Assembly (NCBI RefSeq): GCF_009760405.1
Contig: NZ_WRPP01000003.1
Location: forward strand, 248,001 to 312,000
DNA length: 64,000 nt
Direction: 5' to 3'
From: Nocardia terrae
GTDB taxonomy: Bacteria > Actinomycetota > Actinomycetes > Mycobacteriales > Mycobacteriaceae
Made by a program: the position numbers and the translations under genes
Shown: positions 47,536-55,366 of the stretch, in pieces
Layout of the letters: every line of letters begins with the position of its first letter
Position numbering within the stretch: position 1 is the stretch's first letter
The notes under the pieces: generated by a model
What the model was told of the DNA's origin: nothing
Databases searched by the model: none
Seen by the model: only the letters and a program-made list of their open reading frames with translations

Positions 47536-47664
47536 CACAGCAACCGGCCCCCGGGGACTGGATTGCAGTGGTTGTTCAACACAGCCCCAGGTTACGTGCC
47601 CGCCTCGAACCACATGGCCACCCGTCCGTATGCGTTCGACTGACGCGTCTTCGTATGCCAAAGT

Positions 47665-47796
47665 GGCGACTGGTCCCGTTCCGGTGGGGGTAACTCACCG
47701 GGTGCGTCCACAATGGTTTCGGCACCCAGCCGCCGGCACGGGTGCAGTAGGTTCGACGGCTCTCAGCCGCCCGCTGAAGTCGCGGAGAGGCGGGGG
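47665..47796 (+). repeat. Dispersed intergenic repeat, copy C
   Basis: Closest to copy A in the 3' half: ggggtaactcaccgggtg, tttcggcacccagccgccgg, cacgggtgcag, cggctctcagccgcccgctg, then aagtcgcggagaggcggggg. The end gagaggcgggggt lies just before the kinase start, so the repeat supplies its ribosome-binding sequence. Confidence 0.88.
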
Positions 47797-47801
47797 TGCT
47801 C

Positions 47802-49385
47802 ATGGCGATGAGTCCGGGAACGGTCGTCGGGGGGTACCGGATCGTGCGGGTGCTCGGCGCCGGGGGGATGGGCACCGTTTATCTGGCCAAGCATCCGCAA
47901 CTGCCGCGCATGGACGCGCTGAAGGTGCTCTCCGTCGATCTGACCAGCAACGAGGAGTTCCGCGGCCGCTTCGAGCGCGAGGCGAATGTGGTTGCGGGCA
48001 TGGACCACCCGAACATCGTCGCCGTCCACAATCGCGGCGAGGAGCACGGGCAGCTGTGGATCGCCATGCAGTACGTCGAGGGCACCGACGCCTCGGCCGA
48101 GCTCAAACGCGATCCCACCGCCATGACGCCGCTGCGGGCGCTGTCCATCGTCACCCAGATCGGCCGCGGCCTGGACTACGCGCACCGGCGCGGCCTGCTG
48201 CATCGGGACGTGAAGCCCGCCAACTTCCTGCTCTCCAGCGCCGACGGCGAGGAGGAGCGCGCCCTGCTCGCCGATTTCGGGGTCGCCAAGTCCACCGAGG
48301 ACACCACCGAGCTCACCCAGACCGGCAGCTTCGTGGCCACCATCGCCTACGCGCCGCCGGAACAGCTGTCGGGCCAGCCGCTGGATCACCGGGCCGACAT
48401 CTACAGCCTGGCCTGCGCCTTCTTCAAGCTGCTGACCGGCCGGAACCCTTATCCCGCAACGCAACCGGCGCTGGTCATGATGGGCCACCTGCACGAGCCA
48501 CCGCCGCGGGCCACCGAGGTCGACCCGCATCTGCCGGCCGCGCTGGACCAGGTGTTCGCGCGGGCCATGGCGAAGAATCCGGCCGAGCGCTTCAACTCCT
48601 GCCGGGACTTCACCGAGGCGGCGGCGGGCGCGCTGGTCCCCGGCTACATGCCGGTGTCCACCACCACCTCCCCCACGTATCCGATCCAGGTGGCCCCGCC
48701 CAGCATGTTCACGGCGGGCGGTCGAACCCTGACCGGCATACCGGCTTCCGCGTCCGACCCCACCGGCACGGCCCCGCTGCCGGCCGGCCCGACCGGCAAC
48801 CGCAACCGGCTCTATCTCGGCATCGGCGCGGCGGTGGTGGCGGTCGCGCTCGCCGTGGGCATCGGCATAGCGGCCACCGGCGGCGACGGAAACAACCACG
48901 CCGCAACGACATCCGCGGCCACCACCACCGCCGACCCCAATCTGAGCCCGCTGGACAAGGCGCGCAAGGACAATCCGGCCTTCCAGGGCAAGACCGTCAC
49001 CGTGGTCGATGTCACCGGCGCGCAGTTCAACACCAAATACAGCATCTACCTGGCCGGGAGCGATCAGGCGAAGTTCCTGGAGAGCCTCGGCTTCGTCTAC
49101 AACAGCCAGTACCAGCCCAGCGGCGACGAGCCTTCGCCGCGCCCCGCCGACGGCTGGGGTTCGCTGAAGGTGGCCGACGACTCCTACATCATCGCGGTGC
49201 GCAGTGACGAGAAGGCCGGCGGCGGCGGACTGCTCGGCCTGCCCAGTGAGATCACCAGCTCGCGCGCCGTGGTCATTCCGGTCGACGACGCGGCCGCCGT
49301 GGCGGCCATGCGCACCTGGACCGCCGACTCCAGCCAGACCTTGATCAGCAAAATGGTCCCGGTGCTCCACAATCGGATCAAGTAG
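47802..49385 (+). CDS. Transmembrane Ser/Thr protein kinase (PknB type)
   Basis: A 527-residue receptor kinase. The cytoplasmic kinase domain (about 8-275) has LGAGGMGTVYLA, catalytic HRDVKPAN, DFGVAK with a Thr-rich activation loop (STEDTTELTQTG) and APPEQL. A Thr/Ser-rich juxtamembrane region, a TM helix at about 335-355 (LGIGAAVVAVALAVGIGIAA) and an extracellular domain of about 170 residues follow. GTG 47796 and ATG 47808 are alternative starts; ATG 47802 is preferred. Likely substrates are the neighbouring FHA proteins and the Rv3446c-like protein (inference). Confidence 0.95.
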   Translation: MAMSPGTVVGGYRIVRVLGAGGMGTVYLAKHPQLPRMDALKVLSVDLTSNEEFRGRFEREANVVAGMDHPNIVAVHNRGEEHGQLWIAMQYVEGTDASAELKRDPTAMTPLRALSIVTQIGRGLDYAHRRGLLHRDVKPANFLLSSADGEEERALLADFGVAKSTEDTTELTQTGSFVATIAYAPPEQLSGQPLDHRADIYSLACAFFKLLTGRNPYPATQPALVMMGHLHEPPPRATEVDPHLPAALDQVFARAMAKNPAERFNSCRDFTEAAAGALVPGYMPVSTTTSPTYPIQVAPPSMFTAGGRTLTGIPASASDPTGTAPLPAGPTGNRNRLYLGIGAAVVAVALAVGIGIAATGGDGNNHAATTSAATTTADPNLSPLDKARKDNPAFQGKTVTVVDVTGAQFNTKYSIYLAGSDQAKFLESLGFVYNSQYQPSGDEPSPRPADGWGSLKVADDSYIIAVRSDEKAGGGGLLGLPSEITSSRAVVIPVDDAAAVAAMRTWTADSSQTLISKMVPVLHNRIK

Positions 49386-49420
49386 GGTAGCCGCGATCGT
49401 TCGTCGGATCCGGGGGAATC

Positions 49421-50656
49421 ATGCACAAACTCGCACGCGCGGCCTGGGCCATGGCCATCACGACCGTGGTGGCCTGCGCCGCGGCGTGCGGTTCCGATGC
49501 CGCGTCACCGCCCCAGCCGACCGAGCCGGCGATCGACCTGACCAAGCTGGACACCGGCAATCTGCCGACCGCGCCCAAGGTGTACGGCAATGCCGTCAAC
49601 CTCGATCAGGGCAGGCTTCTGGAGGCCGAGCGGCTGGCCGACTACCTGCCGTGGCCCTCGGAGATCGAGCCCGAGGTGAAATATCCGGCCAATCCCTGGA
49701 GTTCGGCGGTGCGGCCCTTCATGGATTTCGGCTCGGCGGCCATGACGAAGCGGATGGACGCCGACCCGGGCGCGATGAACGCCGCCGCGAAGGGGTTCAC
49801 CTCCGGCTATCTGATCGCCGGGAAGTCGGACAAGGACATCGAGCTGTCCTATGAGCTCGAGAATGTCGTGCTCCTGTTCAGTGACGAGAAATCGGCCGCC
49901 GACGCCGCACAGGCGCTGGGGCAGGTCGACCTGGACGCCTCCGCCGAACATCAGCGGGTGTCGATCGACAAGTACCCGAACGCCTTCGCGTACCTGACCG
50001 AGGATCCGGACCACTACGCGGCCGGACTGCTCCAATCCTGGTACGCCACGGGCAGATACGTCATCTACACCCACGTGAACGACAATGTGATGGATGCGAT
50101 CAGGACCCGGGACCTGCCCAAACTGGTGTCGCACGTCCAGCACAGCATCGAGGCCATCTCCCCCGCCGTCGCCAAGTTCCCGGCCACCCCGCAGGACCGG
50201 TTGCAGAATCTGCCCATCGATCCCGATCACGTGATCGGGCGGGCGCTGCAGACGGTCGTCGACGACCCCGCGCAGGCGGGCATACCCGGGGTCTACGACC
50301 GCCACGGCGCGCTGCAGCTGCTCCAGGGCGAGGACGAGATCAAGCTGATGGACGAGGCCGGCGTGGATCGCGTCGCGTGGAAGGGCGAGTTCCTCTTCCG
50401 TGCCCGCGACGCGGCCGGTGCGGCGAAGATCGTGGCGAACCACAGCCAGCTGAGCCGGACCTACGTGCGCGTCGACTCGCCGCAGGGCCTGCCGAACGCG
50501 GTGTGCCGCAAGTACACCGGGCCCGAAGCGGGTGCCATCCCCTATTACTGCTTCGTCTGGCACGACCGCTATGCCGCCGAGTCCTCGGCGAGCCAGCTGC
50601 TCGACGCTCAGCAGCGCATCTCCGCGCAGTACGCCATGCTGGTCAACGCGAAGTGA
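49421..50656 (+). CDS. Lipoprotein, type A of duplicated pair (DUF7373-like), copy 1
   Basis: A 411-residue exported lipoprotein: signal peptide ending AAACGSD (lipid Cys about 23), then IDLTKLDTGNLPTAPKVYG, a central mixed domain, and the conserved end LDAQQRISAQYAMLVNAK. It follows the kinase gene by 35 bases. It is clearly paralogous to 51932-53170 along its whole length and more distantly to the type B proteins. Function unknown; the envelope-facing location fits sensing or assembly roles with the kinase. Confidence 0.88.
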   Translation: MHKLARAAWAMAITTVVACAAACGSDAASPPQPTEPAIDLTKLDTGNLPTAPKVYGNAVNLDQGRLLEAERLADYLPWPSEIEPEVKYPANPWSSAVRPFMDFGSAAMTKRMDADPGAMNAAAKGFTSGYLIAGKSDKDIELSYELENVVLLFSDEKSAADAAQALGQVDLDASAEHQRVSIDKYPNAFAYLTEDPDHYAAGLLQSWYATGRYVIYTHVNDNVMDAIRTRDLPKLVSHVQHSIEAISPAVAKFPATPQDRLQNLPIDPDHVIGRALQTVVDDPAQAGIPGVYDRHGALQLLQGEDEIKLMDEAGVDRVAWKGEFLFRARDAAGAAKIVANHSQLSRTYVRVDSPQGLPNAVCRKYTGPEAGAIPYYCFVWHDRYAAESSASQLLDAQQRISAQYAMLVNAK

Positions 50657-50673
50657 AGGGCCGGGGGAATCGC

Positions 50674-51891
50674 ATGCTGACACGGCGTATTCGATGGGCC
50701 GCGCTCGCGCTGGCCGCCACCGCGCTGACCGCATGCGGATCGCATGTCGACGGCAGCGCTCGGCCCGCCGAAATCGATGTCCGCACACTGGATGTCGGCA
50801 ACTACGTGACCGATCCGCTGGAGACCCGGTACCACTACCACCCGAGCCTGTCCAACGGCACGATCCTCGCCGAGATGCGGCTCGAATCCCAGGTGGCGAC
50901 CGGTCCCGAGATCGATCCGCGCCTGAAGTACGGCACCGGCTCGAAGGCCTTCGACGCGGCCGAGGACGCCGCGCAGATCCTGGCCAAGGTCTCCCAGCCG
51001 GTGCTGGAGGCCGACGGCATGATGTTCGGCTTCGCGGCCGGCAGCGTGGACCGGCCCAAGACCGAGGACGGGGACCTGCCGCCCGACAGCGTCCACACGC
51101 TCACCGTCGTCATGCAGTTCCCGGACGCGGCGGCGGCGACCAAGGCCGCCGCCGACCTCGAGAGCGTCGACTTCCAGGTCGCGGCCGATATCAATCAGCC
51201 GGTCCCGCTGGCGAAATATCCCGAGGCCCACGCCCATTGGCGGCCTGGCATCCCGACCCTGGGGTCATTCCTCGCCCACGGGTCCTATGTCGTCAACACC
51301 ATGGTCGCGGTCAAGGACCCCGACCTCGCGCCGCTCACCGAACTCACCCAGAAGGTCTACGACGCGCAGCTGCCCTTGCTGGATGCGCTGAAACCCCTCG
51401 ACCGCGAGGGCATTCTGCGCCTGCCGTGGGATCCGGACGGCATGCTGCGCCAGACCCTGAACGTCGACGGTTTCGGAATACCCGACAACGAAAGCCAATT
51501 CGCCTCCGGGGAACGCGGACTCCTGCACCAGGTGAGCGATCAGGACCACTGGCGGCGAGTGCTCTCCGACAACGGCGTGGACCGTTTCGCCCTGAGCGGC
51601 ATGCCCTTCGAGGGCTCGACCATGCTGCTCCGCGCTCGCGATCCGGAGGCCGCGCGCAAGCTCTGGAGCACCATCCTGGAACCCCTGTACCCGGGCCAGG
51701 TCGACGCCCCGCCGAAGGTCCCCGACGCCCGATGCGGCGAGGGCAAACAGGACACCCTCAACGACAAGAAGCGCTTCCGGTGCGCGATCACCTACCGCCG
51801 CTACGTCGCGACGGTGGACTCCGACCAGCTCTCCGACGTCTACCAGCGGGCGGCCGCCCAGTACGCGCTCTTGGCGAACAGCACCTGGTAA
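50674..51891 (+). CDS. Lipoprotein, type B of duplicated pair (DUF7373-like), copy 1
   Basis: A 405-residue lipoprotein with lipobox ALTACGS, the segment EIDVRTLDVGNYVTDP and the end YQRAAAQYALLANSTW. ATG 50674, 17 bases after the previous gene, gives the signal peptide; the frame is open upstream only as overlap with that gene. Paralogue of 53187-54410. Shares the L-D-x-G-N start pattern and the QYA-LxN end with the type A proteins, so all four have a common origin. Confidence 0.88.
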   Translation: MLTRRIRWAALALAATALTACGSHVDGSARPAEIDVRTLDVGNYVTDPLETRYHYHPSLSNGTILAEMRLESQVATGPEIDPRLKYGTGSKAFDAAEDAAQILAKVSQPVLEADGMMFGFAAGSVDRPKTEDGDLPPDSVHTLTVVMQFPDAAAATKAAADLESVDFQVAADINQPVPLAKYPEAHAHWRPGIPTLGSFLAHGSYVVNTMVAVKDPDLAPLTELTQKVYDAQLPLLDALKPLDREGILRLPWDPDGMLRQTLNVDGFGIPDNESQFASGERGLLHQVSDQDHWRRVLSDNGVDRFALSGMPFEGSTMLLRARDPEAARKLWSTILEPLYPGQVDAPPKVPDARCGEGKQDTLNDKKRFRCAITYRRYVATVDSDQLSDVYQRAAAQYALLANSTW

Positions 51892-51931
51892 CCGTTAGGG
51901 TGGCCCGGTCGCAAGCCTTGGGAGGGGAACT

Positions 51932-53170
51932 ATGCGCATAGTGAGGCGGACGGCGGCGGCAGCCGCCCTGGTGTTGTCGGCGGCGCTGGTCACCGCGTGC
52001 GGCTCGGACAGCGGTCCGGGTCCGGCGGCGGCACCGCCCGATCCGGTCGTCGACCTGACGAAACTCGATATCGGCAACCTGCCCACCCAGCCCAAGCACT
52101 ACGGCAAGGCCGACAACCCGGATCTGGCCCGGGCCGTGCAGGCAGAACGGATGGCCAACTACATTCCGCTGCCGTCCGAAGTGAATCCCGAGGTCAAGTA
52201 CCCGGCGGCGGCTATCAACGGCGCGATCCGCCCGTTCATCGATTTCGGTTCCGGCGCAATGAAACTGCGCGTCAACGCCAAACCGGACGTCCTCGCGGCC
52301 GCGGCCCCGGGATTCGTCTCGGGATTCGTCACGACCGGCAACTCGGAAAAGGCGCCCGGCCTGGGCTACGAGTACTCCAACGTCGTCCTGCAGTTCACCG
52401 ACGACGCCGCGGCGACCACCGCCGCCCAGGCGCTCGGCCAGGCCGACTTCGACGCCGTCCCGGGCAGTCAGCGCCTGCGGATCGACAAATATCCGGACGC
52501 GTTCGTCTACCTCGACACCCAGTACGACTTCAACGCCCTGGTCCGATCCTGGTACGCCACAGGCAGATTCGTGCTGTTCACCTACATCTGGGACGACATG
52601 ATGGCCCAATCCGGGATGAGCGACCCGGCCAAGCTGCTGGCCCGGGCACAACTCGGCCTCGACGCCATCCCGCCCGCCCTCGCGAAGATTCCGGTCTTCC
52701 CGCAGGATCAGCTGACCGAACAACCCGTCGATCTGGACGGTGTTCTCGGGCGCACGCTGCCGACGGTGAACGACGATCGAAACGAGCGCGGCATCCCCGG
52801 CGTCTACGACCGGCACGGCGGCCTGCAACTCTTCCCCGAGGACGACGCCGCGGCCCTGTTCGACAAGGCGGGCGTCGACCGGGTGGCGTTCAACGGCGCC
52901 ACCGTCTACCGGGCTCGCGACGCCGCCGGAGCCGATGCGATCGTGGCCGCGCGCAGCGAGACCTCCCGCGTCTTCCGCCCCGCCGACTCACCGGCGAACC
53001 TGCCGAACGCGCAGTGCCGCAAGTACATCGGACCGGTGCCGAACTCGATGACCTATTACTGCTATGTCAGGCGCGGGCGCTTCGCCGCCGAGGTGGCGAC
53101 GGGCCAGCTCCTCGATGCCCAGCAGCGCATCTCCGCGCAGTACGCCATGCTCGTCAACGCGGAACACTGA
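51932..53170 (+). CDS. Lipoprotein, type A of duplicated pair (DUF7373-like), copy 2
   Basis: A 412-residue lipoprotein with signal and lipobox LVTACGSD, VDLTKLDIGNLPTQPKHYG and the end LDAQQRISAQYAMLVNAEH. Same architecture as 49421-50656. It follows copy 1 of type B after 40 bases and is in turn followed by copy 2 of type B, giving an A-B-A-B order. Confidence 0.88.
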   Translation: MRIVRRTAAAAALVLSAALVTACGSDSGPGPAAAPPDPVVDLTKLDIGNLPTQPKHYGKADNPDLARAVQAERMANYIPLPSEVNPEVKYPAAAINGAIRPFIDFGSGAMKLRVNAKPDVLAAAAPGFVSGFVTTGNSEKAPGLGYEYSNVVLQFTDDAAATTAAQALGQADFDAVPGSQRLRIDKYPDAFVYLDTQYDFNALVRSWYATGRFVLFTYIWDDMMAQSGMSDPAKLLARAQLGLDAIPPALAKIPVFPQDQLTEQPVDLDGVLGRTLPTVNDDRNERGIPGVYDRHGGLQLFPEDDAAALFDKAGVDRVAFNGATVYRARDAAGADAIVAARSETSRVFRPADSPANLPNAQCRKYIGPVPNSMTYYCYVRRGRFAAEVATGQLLDAQQRISAQYAMLVNAEH

Positions 53171-53186
53171 GGCGGGAAGGGAAATC

Positions 53187-54410
53187 ATGCTCTCGCAACG
53201 ACTTCGAGTGACCGCCGTGCTCGCGCTCACCGCCGCCGCGGTCGCCGGATGCGGCAGCACCGTCTCCGGCAGCGCCCGCCCCGGCGAAATCGATGTCCGC
53301 ACACTGGATGTCGGCAAGTACTCCACCGACCCGCTGGACATGCGCTACGAGTACTACCCCAGCAAGATGAAGAGCACGAGCCTGGCGGAGCAGCGGCTCG
53401 CCGATCACCTGGTCAACGGCGCGGACATCGACCCCCAGTTCAAGTACGGCACCGGCTCCCATGGCTTCAGCAGCTCGGACGGGGCCACCCAGACCCTGGC
53501 CAAGGTCACCGCGCCGATCCTCGACGCCGACAAGATGATGTTCGGCGTCGCCGTGGGACACAGCGCGAAACAGGCGGACAAGAACGGCGACACGCCCGAT
53601 GGCAGCGCCTTCACCACCGTCACGGTGATGCAATTCCCCGATGCCGCAATGGCGTCGAAGGCCGCCACGGAACTGGAGGCCGCCGACTTCGATGTGGCGG
53701 CCGATGTGAACCAGCGCGTCCCGATGACGAAATACCCGGACGCCCACACTCATTGGCGCCCCGGTGTGGCGAGTATCGGCTCGACTATCGCGCACGGCAG
53801 TTATGTCGTGGACGTCTATCTCGGGGCGAGCGATCCCGACCTGTCGACATTGACGGCCCTGACCGAGAAACTCTACGACGCCCAACTCCCACTGCTGGAT
53901 TCCTTGCCGCCATTGGACATGATGGGTGTGCTGCGACTGCCCTTCGACGCGGACGGAATGCTGCGACGGACCCTCGAGACCCAGGTCTATTTCGGACCCG
54001 ATTTCTCCGATCAGGCGGTCGCGGAGCCGCGTGGATTCTTGAATCGTGTTGGCGATCAGGATTTCTGGCGTGGCGTGATCACCGATACCGGAATGGATCG
54101 ATTCACCACGACCGGCGCGTCCTACGACGGCATCAGCATGCTCTTCCGTACGCGAGATGCGCAGGCCGCCGAGCGTTTGTCGGCCGCCGCGCTCGAACGC
54201 GGCTATTCGGGCGTCGCGGACGCGCCCGCCGGAGTCCCGAATACGAAATGCGGCGAGACCACCGACCAGAATCGGAGCAGCACCGTCAAGCGGTTCAAGT
54301 GCATGGTCAGCTACCGCCAGTACGCCGCCTCGGTCGAATCCGACCAACTCTCCGACGCCCATCAGCGAGCGGCCGCCCAGTACGCATTGTTGGCGAATAG
54401 CACCTGGTGA
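53187..54410 (+). CDS. Lipoprotein, type B of duplicated pair (DUF7373-like), copy 2
   Basis: A 407-residue lipoprotein (lipobox AVAGCGS) with EIDVRTLDVGKYSTDP and the end HQRAAAQYALLANSTW. ATG 53187 is chosen for the signal peptide, 16 bases after the type A copy. It is last of the five-gene kinase-lipoprotein operon; the next gene has its own upstream region of 182 bases. Confidence 0.88.
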   Translation: MLSQRLRVTAVLALTAAAVAGCGSTVSGSARPGEIDVRTLDVGKYSTDPLDMRYEYYPSKMKSTSLAEQRLADHLVNGADIDPQFKYGTGSHGFSSSDGATQTLAKVTAPILDADKMMFGVAVGHSAKQADKNGDTPDGSAFTTVTVMQFPDAAMASKAATELEAADFDVAADVNQRVPMTKYPDAHTHWRPGVASIGSTIAHGSYVVDVYLGASDPDLSTLTALTEKLYDAQLPLLDSLPPLDMMGVLRLPFDADGMLRRTLETQVYFGPDFSDQAVAEPRGFLNRVGDQDFWRGVITDTGMDRFTTTGASYDGISMLFRTRDAQAAERLSAAALERGYSGVADAPAGVPNTKCGETTDQNRSSTVKRFKCMVSYRQYAASVESDQLSDAHQRAAAQYALLANSTW

Positions 54411-54592
54411 GCGGTTTGTGACCTTCCTCTCGCGTGGAGGTTGTCACCCATTCGCGGTTACCACTGGTCAGCGGTACCGATCCTTGGATAGTGTGCTGAC
54501 GAATAGCTGTAACAGGGGTGGAACCGCGGGTGCGTGACCTGCGTCCAATCACTGCGAACGGGTCGTCCGCCCGCGAATCGAAAGGAGGCACC

Positions 54593-54922
54593 GTGGCCGG
54601 TGCATTCGAAGCCAGTAATGATCTGATCCAGGCCAAGGCCCAGGAGTTCCAGAAGACGCACGACATGCTGATGCACGCCATCGCCGATCTCAAGCGCGAT
54701 GAGGACAGCATGGTCGCCGGATCGAATTGGCGTGGCGGCGCCGCCGACGCGTTCAACGCGTTCATGCAGCGCTACTACTTCCAGGCCGACAAGCTCAACG
54801 ACAAGTTGATGCAGACCGCCGAGAATCTGATCAAGGTCGGCTCCAACTACGAGGACCACGACAAGGACTACCAGTCCAAGGTCAACGCGCAGATCTCGAG
54901 CCTCGACCTCCCGGCCGTCTAA
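54593..54922 (+). CDS. WXG100 family protein, first of the ESX-4 Esx pair
   Basis: A 109-residue Esx protein: helix-turn-helix with the turn SNWRGGAADAF and no signal peptide. GTG 54593 follows a strong aaaggagg site (54581-54588). Together with the next gene it should form a heterodimer exported by ESX-4. By order it corresponds to EsxU of M. tuberculosis, but assignment of EsxT versus EsxU is not certain. Here the pair is convergent with eccC, unlike M. tuberculosis. Confidence 0.9.
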   Translation: MAGAFEASNDLIQAKAQEFQKTHDMLMHAIADLKRDEDSMVAGSNWRGGAADAFNAFMQRYYFQADKLNDKLMQTAENLIKVGSNYEDHDKDYQSKVNAQISSLDLPAV

Positions 54923-54968
54923 CCGACCCCGGCTTCCCTCTTTTCGGACTTTGGCAAAGGAATTCACC

Positions 54969-55271
54969 ATGGCAGCAGCAGACGGCCAGATCATCTCCGC
55001 CCATTTCGAAGGCGTCGCCGACGGCGCGAATTCGATCCTCCGCCGCGCGGAGACCATTCGCGACCAGCTCGAGGCGTTCCACCGCAGCGTCGAGGAGTTC
55101 GTCCAGAACAACTGGAAGGGTGACGCGAATGACGCGTTCGCCGACCTCCAGCGCATGTGGAACCAGCATGTGCTGCAGCTCAACACCACGTTGAACGGCG
55201 CGGCCACCCTGGTCCGCACGGGCAACGCGGAGCTGCAGGCCAAGGACACCGCTCTGGCGGGGCTGTTCTAG
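54969..55271 (+). CDS. WXG100 family protein, second of the ESX-4 Esx pair
   Basis: A 100-residue Esx protein with turn QNNWKGDANDAF between two long helices. ATG 54969 follows aaagga. Located 46 bases after its partner and ended by the terminator 55288-55324. Likely EsxT-equivalent (by order). The C-terminal ELQAKDTALAGLF lacks a clear YxxxD signal, as in many Esx partners. Confidence 0.92.
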   Translation: MAAADGQIISAHFEGVADGANSILRRAETIRDQLEAFHRSVEEFVQNNWKGDANDAFADLQRMWNQHVLQLNTTLNGAATLVRTGNAELQAKDTALAGLF

Positions 55272-55287
55272 GTAGCAGAATTTCACA

Positions 55288-55324
55288 GCGAGTGGCCCCG
55301 GCAACCATTGCCGGGGCCACTCGC
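55288..55324. terminator. Bidirectional terminator between the Esx pair and eccC
   Basis: A perfect 17-bp stem (55288-55304 with 55308-55324, loop cca) between convergent genes. Confidence 0.9.
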
Positions 55325-55366
55325 GTTCACAAGACAAACGCCTCGAGGATGTCCCACTCAACGGGG

